From: JARRKC01 sp037388505
GTDB taxonomy: Bacteria; Acidobacteriota; UBA6911; RPQK01; JAPXNP01
NCBI GenBank assembly: GCA_037388505.1
Contig: JARRKC010000004.1
Span: 310,001 to 374,000 of the forward strand
DNA length: 64,000 nucleotides
Reading direction: 5' to 3'
Positions 27,901-36,194 of the stretch are shown here, in pieces; within the stretch, counting starts at the first letter, position 1, and every line of letters begins with the position of its first letter. A program made the translations under genes and the position numbers. The notes beneath the pieces were generated by a model. That model worked only from the letters and a program-made list of their open reading frames with translations. It searched no databases and was not told the origin of the DNA.

Positions 27901-28829
27901 CCCCCCATGTTGGCCCAGAGGACGTGCGCATCCGACGAAGCAGCTTCAAGCCCACGGACGAGCAATGCAACGCTTGGAGACTGCCCCAGGGGGTTCGTAT
28001 CGACCCATTCTCCTTCTTCGCTCAGCCGATAGATGCTGCCCCTCCCCAGATACACGTTCGGCGGGTCCGTCCCGACAATCGCCACTTGACCGGGACCTGT
28101 GACCGAGGTGAGAGAGCTTCCACTCTCTCCTTCGTCGGTCAATCCGGCTTCGAAGGTCTCCCACGTCGCGCCTCCATCGAGGGACCGGAACACTCCGGAG
28201 CGCGTCGTCGCATAAACTGTCTCGCCATCGGCCGGATCTACGACGACCGAACCGACCGACGGCAGGGGTCCGATCAAATCGGAAAGCACCGTCTTCACCG
28301 AAGGTGGTGGATTTGGGGACAGCGCCCCGCTTGCCTCCGGGGGGACCCCCTCCTTTACCAACTGCCAGGCGCTTTCGCCGACTCGCTTGTAGAGCGCCTC
28401 GACGGATGTCCCCAGGAAGACCACATCCTCCCGGTTGGGATCGACGCCGAAAGCATCGACGGAGAGATCGTCCAAGCCCTCGTTCCATGCGGCCCATGAT
28501 TCCCCTCCGTCGGTGCTGCGGAAGACACCCCGATCCACTGTTCCGGCGTAGAGAACCGTCGGGTTCGACGGAGAGAATTCGAGAGCGGATACCCACGTGG
28601 CCCCCATTCCCTCGCCGCTGAAGTTCCAGTGCAACCCCGCGTCCACGCTCCGATAGACCCCAGCGGTCGTGCCGGCAAAAAGCACCTCAGGCTGCAAGGG
28701 ATGAAACCGGACCACGGCCCCGCTCGCTCCTTCCGGCCCCAACGCATTCCAGACACCGGGCGTACTCGCCAAAAGACCTGAAGACGCAACCACACAAACG
28801 AAGCAGATCAAGAGAAGTCTGATCTTCAT
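24954..28829 (-). CDS. Large secreted Asp-box beta-propeller protein
   Basis: Protein of about 1,291 residues (1,295 if the ATG at 28841 is used). The start at 28829 gives a compact signal peptide (MKIRLLLICFVCVVASSG). Residues about 30-700 contain many BNR/Asp-box units (STDGGESW, SLDGGATW, TLDGGHSW, STDGGRTW, STDGGSSW, SADGGAGW) alternating with VLYAGT/VVYAGT strands, i.e. two stacked VPS10/sortilin-like propellers. The second half (about 720-1295) is beta-rich without repeats. Proteins of this class are common in Acidobacteriota and Planctomycetes; proposed roles include extracellular glycan binding or turnover monitoring, but none is shown here. No sorting tail is seen. Confidence 0.85.
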   Translation of the reverse strand: MKIRLLLICFVCVVASSGLLASTPGVWNALGPEGASGAVVRFHPLQPEVLFAGTTAGVYRSVDAGLHWNFSGEGMGATWVSALEFSPSNPTVLYAGTVDRGVFRSTDGGESWAAWNEGLDDLSVDAFGVDPNREDVVFLGTSVEALYKRVGESAWQLVKEGVPPEASGALSPNPPPSVKTVLSDLIGPLPSVGSVVVDPADGETVYATTRSGVFRSLDGGATWETFEAGLTDEGESGSSLTSVTGPGQVAIVGTDPPNVYLGRGSIYRLSEEGEWVDTNPLGQSPSVALLVRGLEAASSDAHVLWANMGGVGLLLTLDGGHSWRPAAATPGTIFSVAISPEDSGRVVVGCDDAILRTFDEGRHWDQIDEGIRATKVPAVEPDPFNPLNLHAATTAGVLSRDGVLRRWRPVPGQQISHFGVKDILTLPRARQLFAATKVDLFRTRLGSGEWQQPEFVVGAGVLASGPAGSETIYVGAYSSSSQNPAAGLLKSTDGGRTWQDIGAALSEAPSPYVGEIGIDSIAVDPSNPAVLYVGGSAGIFKSTDGGSSWRQINDGLPIATAEPPMFAAPIYLGQPVTSLAVDPGSPDVVYAGTASKSGQLFKSTSGGDHWEAVGVDGIGTQIEDLVFDPVAAGMLYMATWGDGILRSADGGAGWEKLNEGLDSRFVYSLKVENTEPRILLAATAAGVYRLETGSGGAAPVTLTQKVSGQLYPTGTILFDAEIALPADTPGRFCRFFETLPKELRPVSADADEGDVRIDAAIDTVLWVGEVSAGTPVHLWIQAVVGPGTEGREFMAQAVLQSREIGFIGPLSETVSDDPSSSEPFDPNRFSIGPRHTLESALAIPASTGLENTFVGVAIANGSDDLQVVTRRRLLATGQTDSEEPALILDPGAQQAFIVQSQGEAPETLLLQSDAPVEGMLSFGSTRLDRRLDTLIASLEDAADLYITPASLGPRTRTYVFLFNSDTTASSRVSMEWHGAGGELIGAKELTLQARGSLWAGMSELFPPAPHDGSEGFLHVVSDRSVRGFALQEGTESFSLVPAVSPRSIDARRIAQVFWDEQGGSTLLNLLNPGPVQSLVRLELWPDPSGIGVAGTEESMAAELTIEPGTMQAIDLRALWPERERIEGHLRIEAVADFSSALRIAPPLVASLEFDGGLSASRSTVSVEDLVFAPSLMVLQVAHGAAEGIFQGLSIDVPPYFSPPSGLPASGLSVTVEAFDPRGSLTAARQITIPFGGRFVGMLDDPRLFGSGFEQYGGRLGIRSSLAVAALSFYGGPGFLASAPAVIVPTDE

Positions 28830-29097
28830 TATCGGTCCCATGCAATTCTACTATGTGAATTCGGGAAAGTCGCTGAGTTGTTTTCAGCCTGGGACATCAG
28901 ATTGTGCAGAAGGGGTGGACCCCGTGGACCGCGTGTGGACGCCGTGGGCGGAGTGGACAAGGGCGGGCCCACTCACGCTCCCGTTTCCCTTACCACCCCA
29001 AATCGAAAACCTCTAAAGCATGACTCCCTGCGCTTTCCCTGCTAGGATGACGGCCGGGAATCCACTTCCAGAAGCCAGACAGGAAGACGGGAGCACG

Positions 29098-30412
29098 ATG
29101 TCAACCGAGAACAAGAAGCCGAACCCCAATCCTCCAGCCTCCGTTCCCACGCTCATACCGCCGGACGTCGCCGCCGCCGAAACAGACCGGATCGGCCGGA
29201 TTCGTTGGATCATTTGCGCTCTCCTGTTCGCCGCGACGACCATCAACTACATCGATCGCCAGGTGATCGGGATCCTGAAGCCCACTCTGCAGTCCGAGCT
29301 GGGCTGGAGCGAGATCGACTACGGCAACATCGTCTTCTGGTTTTGCCGGCCGGGTCATGGACAAGATCGGCGTGCGCATCGGGTACGGTCTCGCGGTTTT
29401 TTTCTGGAGCCTCGCCGCCATGGGTCATGCCCTGGCTCGCACGGTGATGGGATTCGCGACCGCCCGGTTCGCGCTGGGACTCTCCGAAGGAGGCAACTTC
29501 CCGGCCGCGGTCAAATCGGTCAGCGAATGGTTTCCCAAGAAGGAGCGGGCCTTTGCCACCGGCCTCTTCAACGCGGGAAGCAATGTGGGGGCCCTGGTCG
29601 CGCCTCTGGCGGTTCCCTGGCTGACGGTCATGTTCGGCTGGGAGGCCGCCTTCATCGCCACCGGCTCGTTGGGCCTGTTGTGGCTGGTGGCCTGGTTCTT
29701 CTTCTACGACAGGCCCGAACACCACAAGATGCTGGGCCGCGCGGAACTGAACTACATCCAAAGCGATCCGCCGGACCCGGACGTCAAGGTCGCCTGGCTC
29801 GAACTGCTCCGATATCGACAGACCTGGGCCTTCGTCGTCGGGATGTTTTTGAGCGGGCCGATCTGGTGGTTCTATCTTTACTGGATCCCCGACTTCCTGC
29901 ATCGCAGCCACGGCCTGAATCTGGTCCAACTCGGCCCTCCCCTGGTGGTGATCTACCTCATGACCGACGTGGGAAGCATCGGTGGCGGCTGGCTGTCTTC
30001 CTGGCTGATCAAACGGGGATGGAGCATCAACGCCGCTCGCAAGACGACCATGCTCATCTGCGCGCTCCTCGTCGTTCCGGTTTTTTCGGCGTCGATCGTC
30101 TCCGGGCTTTGGGTGGCGACGCTTCTGATCGGTTTGGCGGCATCCGCTCATCAGGGCTTTTCCGCGAACCTCTACACGCTCGTCTCCGATACGGCGCCGC
30201 GCTACCTGGTCAGCTCGATCGTGGGGATCGGGGGGATGGCCGCGGCGATCGGGGGCATGTTCATTGCGGAGTTGGCCGGCTACATTCTGGAGTGGACCGG
30301 CAGCTATCTGCCCTTGTTCATCATCGCGGCCAGCGCCTATCTGGTGAATATTTTGCTCATCCACTTGATCAACCCAAAACTCGAACCCATGCAATTCGGT
30401 GAGGAAGCATAA
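29098..30412 (+). pseudogene. Hexuronate-type MFS transporter with frameshift
   Basis: The gene starts at ATG 29098 (GGGAG 4 nt upstream) and encodes an anion:cation symporter-family MFS protein (ExuT/GudP-like: ALLFAATTINYIDRQVIGILKPTL). The frame breaks at about 29341: after YGNIVFWF the reading continues only in the +1 frame (FAGRVMDKIGVRIGYGLAV) to the stop at 30412. Family members carry about ten residues (Q-AYA-GLL type, part of helix 2) between these blocks, so roughly 29 bases appear deleted. Everything after the break is well conserved, with 10 further membrane segments. It overlaps the next gene by one base (TAATG). Either a recent inactivation or an assembly error; intended substrate is probably a hexuronate or aldonate, in keeping with uxuA downstream. 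Confidence 0.85.
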
Positions 30413-31452
30413 TGCGGGATGAAGAATGGCAACTGCTTCTGGACGTCATCAACGGTAAGCCACATCGTCCGTTGCCGGTGGGGTTCATCATCGATTGTCC
30501 CTGGCTGCCCGGCTGGGCCGGTATGACGATCGCGGAATACCTGTCGAGCGAGACACTCTGGTTCGAAGCAAACCGTAAAGCCATTGAGACGTTTCCCGAC
30601 TGTATTTTCCTGCCCGGTTTCTGGTCGGAATTCGGCATGTGCACCGAGCCGTCGGCATTCGGGTCACGTTGCATCTTTCCGCCCGACGAGTTTCCCTTTG
30701 CCGAAAAGGTGCTCGACTCGGTCGAGGAGATCGACGCGCTTCCGGTACCCGATCCGGCTACCGACGGACTGTTGCCGTTCATGCTCAACAGGCTGAAGTG
30801 GGCCCGCCCTGCCATCGAGGAGATGGGGCACAGGATCCGCTTCTCGGTCTCGCGGGGACCTCTGAATGTCGCCTCGTTCCTGATGGGGACGACGGAGTTC
30901 CTGCTGGCTCTGCGGACCGATCCGAATCCCACGCACCGGCTCCTGCGAACCGTGACCGATTTTCTGGCTTCCTGGCACCGCCTGCAGCGGGAGACTTTTC
31001 CGAGCATTGACGGCATGCTCGTTCTCGACGACATCGTCGGTTTCATCGGGGAGCAGGACTTCGTCGAGTTCGGGCTGCCCTACCTGCGCGATCTTTTCGA
31101 CAACGACCTGGCCGTGAAGTTCTTCCACAACGATGCACCCTGCGCCAGCTCCATCGGATACTACCCGGAGATCGGCATCAACCTGTTCAACCCCGGTATT
31201 CAGAACAGCATTGAGGAACTCCGCCGGCTGAGCGGGAACAAGCTTCCGATCATCGGCAACATTCCGCCTCGCGACGTCCTCGCGGCCGGTACGACTGAGG
31301 ATGTCGATCGATCGGTTCGGGAACTGCTCGAACAGACCGCGGATCGATCCCATCTTCTGCTTTCGTGCGGGGGCGGCATGCCTCCCGGGGTTTCCACTGA
31401 AAACATCCGGGCCTTCCAGGAGGCCTCGCGCCGTTACTCTGGCCTGCGGTAG
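30412..31452 (+). CDS. Uroporphyrinogen decarboxylase-family protein
   Basis: Protein of 346 residues with the UroD/MtaA TIM-barrel fold (SVSRGPLNVASFLMGTTEFLLAL ... LVLDDIVGFIGEQDFVEFGLPYLRDLF ... PIIGNIPPRDVLAAGT). The start overlaps the transporter stop, indicating translational coupling. It lacks the N-terminal RTPVWLMRQAGR motif of true HemE, so porphyrin synthesis is unlikely. Members of this branch include corrinoid methyltransferases and sugar-locus proteins of unknown activity. Being between a hexuronate-type transporter and mannonate dehydratase, it probably acts in the same catabolic pathway, perhaps on a methylated sugar acid; that is inference. Confidence 0.8.
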   Translation: MRDEEWQLLLDVINGKPHRPLPVGFIIDCPWLPGWAGMTIAEYLSSETLWFEANRKAIETFPDCIFLPGFWSEFGMCTEPSAFGSRCIFPPDEFPFAEKVLDSVEEIDALPVPDPATDGLLPFMLNRLKWARPAIEEMGHRIRFSVSRGPLNVASFLMGTTEFLLALRTDPNPTHRLLRTVTDFLASWHRLQRETFPSIDGMLVLDDIVGFIGEQDFVEFGLPYLRDLFDNDLAVKFFHNDAPCASSIGYYPEIGINLFNPGIQNSIEELRRLSGNKLPIIGNIPPRDVLAAGTTEDVDRSVRELLEQTADRSHLLLSCGGGMPPGVSTENIRAFQEASRRYSGLR

Positions 31453-31471
31453 AGTAGGAAGCCAGGCATCG

Positions 31472-32560
31472 ATGAAGATCGGACTTGGTCTCTATCGCCA
31501 CATGCTGACTCCCGAGAATCTGGCCTTTGCCCGCCAGGCAGGTGCCACCCATATCGTGGCCCACCTCGTCGACTACTTCCGTGGCGTCCCCGATTCCGGC
31601 ACCGACAACCAGCCAACCGGCGGCGATTCCGGCTGGGGTATGGCCGGCGATCCGGACTGCCTCTGGTCCCTCGAGGAATTGCTCTGGCTGCGCCGCCAGG
31701 TCGAGGATGCGGGGCTCGAGCTGGAGGCCATCGAGAATTTCGATCCGGCCCACTGGTATGACGTTCTGCTCGACGGCCCGCGAAAGAGCGAACAGCTGGA
31801 GAACTTAAAGACCTTGGTCCGTCGCGTGGGAGAGGCGGGCATTCCCATCATCGGCTACAACTTCAGTCTGGCCGGCGTCTGCGGCCGGGTGACCGGCCCA
31901 TTCGCGCGGGGAGAGGCCGTTTCGGTCGGGATGGACGGTCCGCTCGATGCGCCGATGCCAAGGGGCATGGTCTGGAACATGGTCTACGCACCCGATGAGG
32001 GCGGGGACGTCGTGCCTCCCATCAACCACGAGGAATTGTGGCGTCGGCTGGAAGGTTTTCTGGAGGCTCTTCTCCCCGTAGCCGAAGAGGCGGGGGTCAA
32101 GCTGGCAGCTCATCCCGATGACCCACCCATGCCGACGATGCGCCAACAGCCCCGCCTGGTCTTCCAGCCTCATCTCTACCAGAGACTGATCGACCTGAAC
32201 CCGAGTCCGTCCAACATGCTCGAGTTCTGTGTCGGGACACTGGCGGAGATGACCGAAGGAGACCTCTATGAAGCGGTCGACAGCTACAGTCGGCAAGACA
32301 GACTGGCGTACGTCCACCTTCGCAATGTCGCCGGCAAGGTCCCGTACTACAGGGAGACCTTTCTCGATGATGGCGATATCGACATGATCCGCGTCTTGCG
32401 CATTCTCAGCGACAACGGCTACACCGGCGTTCTGATTCCCGACCATACTCCCCTGATGTCCTGCCCCGGTTCCTGGCACGCGGGCATGGCCTACGCTCTC
32501 GGCTACGTCCATGCCGCTATTCAGGCTATCCAGGAAGGAAAACCGCGGAACCCGCTGTGA
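31472..32560 (+). CDS. uxuA: Mannonate dehydratase
   Basis: TIM-barrel enzyme of 362 residues converting D-mannonate to 2-keto-3-deoxygluconate in the glucuronate pathway. The ATG at 31472 (AGGAAG upstream) begins MKIGLGLYRHMLTPENLAFARQAG, which aligns with UxuA homologues; earlier in-frame codons belong to the end of the UroD-like gene in another frame. Recognisable blocks are GIPIIGYNFSLAGV, LAAHPDDPPMPTMR, YVHLRNVAGKVP and GVLIPDHTP, which hold the metal-binding His/Asp/Cys residues. Third gene of the putative uronate operon (20-bp gap). Confidence 0.9.
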   Translation: MKIGLGLYRHMLTPENLAFARQAGATHIVAHLVDYFRGVPDSGTDNQPTGGDSGWGMAGDPDCLWSLEELLWLRRQVEDAGLELEAIENFDPAHWYDVLLDGPRKSEQLENLKTLVRRVGEAGIPIIGYNFSLAGVCGRVTGPFARGEAVSVGMDGPLDAPMPRGMVWNMVYAPDEGGDVVPPINHEELWRRLEGFLEALLPVAEEAGVKLAAHPDDPPMPTMRQQPRLVFQPHLYQRLIDLNPSPSNMLEFCVGTLAEMTEGDLYEAVDSYSRQDRLAYVHLRNVAGKVPYYRETFLDDGDIDMIRVLRILSDNGYTGVLIPDHTPLMSCPGSWHAGMAYALGYVHAAIQAIQEGKPRNPL

Positions 32561-32759
32561 ATCGGGCTCGAATCAGTCTGCGCGGGAGGCGCATCCTGCC
32601 GGCGACGACCCCGGTCGTTGCGTGAGGCTCCGGAGCCAGTTTCGGCTCGTGAACGTTGTCCTCGAGGGACCTGGAGTAACGACCCATCCCCGGCTCACCG
32701 ACAAGATCGTGGAATTTCGGAGGACCAAGGGGTCTTGTACGGCCCGACCGGGCTGCAGA

Positions 32760-33320
32760 CTACCGGACCAGACGCACACCCAGCCGCCGTGCGGCCGCAG
32801 CCACTTCCTCATCGGTGAGGTGGAGTTCCCTCGGGTCTGCCGTAACCACGAGCGCTGTCTCGGCGCGCTCCGCAAAGAGCGTCGCATTGATCCAGAGAGA
32901 CTCGAGAACCGACCACCACAGGAATCCTGCAAACCCATCGCGAAAGAGTCCGGCCGCAACTTCCTGAGTGAGGCGTCGGTCCAGCGTGGCAACCCGTGAC
33001 GGCCGAAGCCGCCTTCGACTGAGTTCCTCCGGTTCATCGAGGTCGCAGATCGGCAATCTGTCATCGAACTGCAGTTGAACCAGCGCCAGATTCGACCTCG
33101 GGCGCCGCCGGAGGTCGCTCTCCCCAACGCTCTGGTTACGGAACGGCTGCAGGGCCTCCGCGATACAGGCAACGGGATCCATGGAGCAGTACACGGCTCC
33201 GTACAACTCCGGATTATCGTGGCGCCCGCTCCCCTGCCGGGACTTCGGCACGTAAAGAGGGCCTCCCTCGTTACGGCCTTGTGACGAACCATCCCAGGAA
33301 AAGACCCGATAGAAAATCAT
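32760..33320 (-). CDS. RES-domain toxin
   Basis: RES-family toxin of 186 residues; the family (MbcT, ParT, RES-Xre systems) inactivates NAD+ or modifies Prs. The ATG at 33320 opens directly with the domain (MIFYRVFSWDG, GPLYVP, GAVYCSMDPVACIAEAL, TLFAERAETALVVTADP), carrying the expected Arg, Glu and Ser positions. It lies 5 bp after the antitoxin stop and is translated as its partner. The frame is open upstream but that part overlaps the antitoxin gene and has no family resemblance. Confidence 0.88.
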   Translation of the reverse strand: MIFYRVFSWDGSSQGRNEGGPLYVPKSRQGSGRHDNPELYGAVYCSMDPVACIAEALQPFRNQSVGESDLRRRPRSNLALVQLQFDDRLPICDLDEPEELSRRRLRPSRVATLDRRLTQEVAAGLFRDGFAGFLWWSVLESLWINATLFAERAETALVVTADPRELHLTDEEVAAAARRLGVRLVR

Positions 33321-33325
33321 CCAGA

Positions 33326-33679
33326 TCAGGCGAACGCGCCCGTCTCGAACTGCTCGACGGCCGCGATGACTTCCGCGATTCTCCCATCCCGAATCAAGTC
33401 GATCGGCCTTTGATTGGCCAGATGGGCGTTCATCCCCACCAACCACTTCTCTGCAGTCTCGGAACTCAGGAAAGTCGTCAGGCGTGAGAACACGAACTCC
33501 AGCGCTTCCAGCTTCCCGCGGTTCTCCGCGTCGGGCACCTCCGACCGCAGCCAGCGGGAGACCCGCGAACGGTCGACCTCCAGCAGGCGAGCCAGACGGC
33601 TCTGTCCGCTGAACTGCTGGGAGAGATAGCTTACTTTGTCGCGAAACAGATCTTCCCATGCCGTTGCGGTCTGCGCCAT
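33326..33679 (-). CDS. Xre/MbcA/ParS-type antitoxin
   Basis: Antitoxin of 117 residues. An Xre-like helix-turn-helix (QSRLARLLEVDRSRVSRWLRSE, split around residues 27-48) precedes the C-terminal DUF2384 toxin-binding domain (EKWLVGMNAHLANQRPIDLIRDGRIAEVIAAV), the hallmark partner of RES toxins. GGAG lies 7 nt before the ATG. The pair forms a type II toxin-antitoxin operon, probably autorepressed through the palindrome at 33723-33743. Confidence 0.9.
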   Translation of the reverse strand: MAQTATAWEDLFRDKVSYLSQQFSGQSRLARLLEVDRSRVSRWLRSEVPDAENRGKLEALEFVFSRLTTFLSSETAEKWLVGMNAHLANQRPIDLIRDGRIAEVIAAVEQFETGAFA

Positions 33680-33722
33680 GTCTGGACTCCTAAATAATAA
33701 GATATCAGGAGAATCCTTCTTA

Positions 33723-33743
33723 GCGCAACATTATACGTTGCGC
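33723..33743 (-). promoter_or_regulatory. Putative toxin-antitoxin promoter/operator
   Basis: A perfect 7-bp inverted repeat (GCGCAAC at 33723-33729, GTTGCGC at 33737-33743) encloses a consensus -10 box: read on the minus strand the middle is GTATAAT (TATAAT at 33735-33730). It lies 44 bp upstream of the antitoxin ATG. No good -35 box is visible. Autoregulation by the antitoxin is inferred. It could alternatively act on the 3' end of the zinc-ribbon gene next to it. Confidence 0.6.
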
Positions 33744-33744
33744 G

Positions 33745-33924
33745 CTAGCCCATCCAGAACCCTTTCCGATGTGAGATTCCGAGACAGGCGCGGCAGGCGA
33801 GGCAGAAGTAGATGAATCGCTTGCCGAAGATGGTCTGGACCTGCCGAAATCCAAGTCTCGAAATCACGGCCCCACAGTGAGGGCAAACAGGGTCGAGATC
33901 GTCTCTCTCGTCCGCTGGAATCAT
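33745..33924 (-). CDS. Small zinc-ribbon protein
   Basis: Protein of 59 residues with two Cys pairs (CPHC near residue 14 and CLAC near 42) separated by a beta-rich stretch (RQVQTIFGKRFIYF), a typical zinc ribbon. ATG at 33924 is chosen because GGAGG lies 5 nt before it; two earlier in-frame ATGs lack such a site. It precedes the toxin-antitoxin operon on the same strand with the operator palindrome between. Function unknown. Confidence 0.65.
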   Translation of the reverse strand: MIPADERDDLDPVCPHCGAVISRLGFRQVQTIFGKRFIYFCLACRACLGISHRKGFWMG

Positions 33925-34025
33925 CCGGTCCTCCATTCTGTTCGATTCTACGGGGCGCTGCGGGAATGTATTCACCGGGTCGTTGTCGCCTAAGCTTCCC
34001 TACGCGCGTCGCCGATAGATGAACC

Positions 34026-36176
34026 ATGAAGGTCGACCAGCCCGTCGGGCCACGAGAAGAGGCCGTGTCCCGCTCCATGCCTTCTGCCGTTGCCCGCATT
34101 GTCTCGGCCGGGCACGGATCGAACCCGATCAAGAATCCGGTGTTGGCACGCGTCATTCGGGTGGACTCGGGCCGCTACGTCATCGAGTTGGGCGGCGCAC
34201 GCCTCGAGATCAAGACTCAGCTGCCTCTGAGGCTCCGTCAAATGGTTGAATTGAAGCCACTGCCGGCCAGCCGAGACGGGGCGAACAGCCAGGATTCCCG
34301 GGTGGAAATCAGACCCGCGCCGGAAGGGGCTTTGGCGATCTTCGGAAGACGACAAGGCGCCGTCCGGGCTTCAGGCGGTCCCCTCCCCGCGGAAGCCGGC
34401 TTGCTGGAGAAGGGCGAAAGCGCACCCCGGCCAAGAGCTGCGGCTTCGCCCGGACAGACGAGGTCCGTTGCGATGCCCGCTGCTCTGCTCGAAACGGGCC
34501 GGGCGGCATCCGAAGCCTGGCTCCCCATCCCCAGACGCCTGGACTTCATCAATCTGCGTGAACTGCCCGCCGCTATCGCGCGGCCCCAACCTGTTCGGCT
34601 TCCCATCCTCCGCATCGAATCACCCGATCTGCGCAGCGGGGAAGAGACGATCCTGCGCATCGTCGAAACGGCGGGAAGACGTGCGATCGCGGAACTGAAG
34701 GGGATCGACGTGGCGATCGAGAGCCTCCACCCTCTGAAGCCCGGTCAGGAGCTGCTCTGCCGGGTCTTACAGTCCCAACCTTTCGTTCGATTGGAAGCCT
34801 TCGGCACAATCCCGGCCAACAAAGCTCCATCGAGGGGAATCGCTGGGGAGACCCGAGAGGTGCCGACCCCATTCAGGATCGAGATCCGAGGGCGTCGGCT
34901 GCCCATGTTTCCTCCCGACTCTGAAGTCGCCGCCCGAGTCTGTGAGGCCGATCCCAGCGAAGCCCAGCTGAGTTTGGGACCGGTTCGCGTCCGGGTCCGG
35001 AATCTCCTGGGATGGCGATCGGGCGATCTCTTTCACGCACGGGTGATCCGGACGGTGACGCCCCCTGCGATCGAGGTGATCCCCGGCGGGCCGCGGGAGC
35101 AACCCGCCTTGGAGATGCGACCTGGACTCAAGCTGACGGCGACCGTCCAACGGCAAATCAGTCCCCGGCGTTTCGTCATCCAGCTCGGTTCTCGGGTGTT
35201 CGAAGGTGCCACCAGGACGCCGCTGACTCCGGATGCGGACTTGATGGTTCGAGTAGAGCGCGGGGGCCGTCAACCGAGAGTGCGGATTTTGGAGCAGTCG
35301 CCCTCCATTGAGGCAACCGCTAAGCAAATCCTGAAGCTGCGTTTACCGACCCTGCCCCCACTCGATGCGGCTTTCCAGGCGTTGGCGCGGCACGTTCGGA
35401 CTCTGACGAGTCGGCCAACTTCGGAACTGCCGGAGAGATTCCGGTCCGCACTGAGCCGGCTGCAGCGATATCTGGAGAACACGCCCCTCGATTCCCTGCA
35501 CGGCATCCAGCTGAGGGAGTTGGTGCAACGGAGCGGGCTGGGATTCGAAAAGAGACTGGCAGACTCGGTCGACAACCCCATTCGGTTGGGGCAGATTGCC
35601 CGGGAAGATCTCAAAGGCATGTTGCTCGAGATGGCGGCCTTCGAACCCTGGCCGGCCAGCTCGCAACTTCTCACCGATCTGCGTCAGAGCGTCGAGCAGG
35701 TCCTCGGACATCTCGAGGTGCAGCAAGCGACCAATCTTCTCAAGTCGATATCGGACGGAGGTGTCCGTCTGCTGATTCCCTTCTCCCTGGGAGGCCACCT
35801 TACGACAGCCCAGGTGGAGATCCGAAGAGGAAGGGACGCAGGGAAACACCGGAGTTCACGAGCGGCGCCCCATCCGTCCACGACCCTGCTGTTTCTGCTG
35901 GAATTGGAGGGCCTGGGCAAGACTCGGATCGACGCACACGTCGGAATCGACAACCTCCAAGCGAGCTTCTTCATAGAAGAAGAAGACTCCGTGACGACCC
36001 TTCGTAGCGGCCTTCCCGATTTGGCCCACACGCTCGCGAGAGGTGGTTATCCGTCGGTTCGACTGGAGGCTTTCCCGCTCGAGGGTATGGACCCCCTCCG
36101 AATCGAGGAACCGGTGGACATGATCGCGTCGGGAGACGAGGATGAAGCGGTTCGGCTCATCAACTTCCGAGCATAG
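34026..36176 (+). CDS. FliK-like flagellar hook-length control protein
   Basis: Protein of 716 residues with a long basic, Pro/Arg-rich, low-conservation region and a conserved C-terminus (about 550-690: SVEQVLGHLEVQQATNLLKS, LLIPFSLGGHLTTAQVEIRR, LLFLLELEGLGKTRIDAHVG) that matches the FliK hook-length control domain. Internal repeats of about 70 residues (e.g. VLARVIRVDSGRYVIELGG, LTATVQRQISPRRFVIQLGS) act as spacer. Followed 18 bp later by an FlhB C-terminal-like gene, the same pairing as ylqG/ylqH in Bacillus. No other flagellar genes are in the window. Predicted to be exported by the type III apparatus; the ribosome site is weak. Confidence 0.75.
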   Translation: MKVDQPVGPREEAVSRSMPSAVARIVSAGHGSNPIKNPVLARVIRVDSGRYVIELGGARLEIKTQLPLRLRQMVELKPLPASRDGANSQDSRVEIRPAPEGALAIFGRRQGAVRASGGPLPAEAGLLEKGESAPRPRAAASPGQTRSVAMPAALLETGRAASEAWLPIPRRLDFINLRELPAAIARPQPVRLPILRIESPDLRSGEETILRIVETAGRRAIAELKGIDVAIESLHPLKPGQELLCRVLQSQPFVRLEAFGTIPANKAPSRGIAGETREVPTPFRIEIRGRRLPMFPPDSEVAARVCEADPSEAQLSLGPVRVRVRNLLGWRSGDLFHARVIRTVTPPAIEVIPGGPREQPALEMRPGLKLTATVQRQISPRRFVIQLGSRVFEGATRTPLTPDADLMVRVERGGRQPRVRILEQSPSIEATAKQILKLRLPTLPPLDAAFQALARHVRTLTSRPTSELPERFRSALSRLQRYLENTPLDSLHGIQLRELVQRSGLGFEKRLADSVDNPIRLGQIAREDLKGMLLEMAAFEPWPASSQLLTDLRQSVEQVLGHLEVQQATNLLKSISDGGVRLLIPFSLGGHLTTAQVEIRRGRDAGKHRSSRAAPHPSTTLLFLLELEGLGKTRIDAHVGIDNLQASFFIEEEDSVTTLRSGLPDLAHTLARGGYPSVRLEAFPLEGMDPLRIEEPVDMIASGDEDEAVRLINFRA

Positions 36177-36194
36177 CCGCGCTTAGGAACTGAC

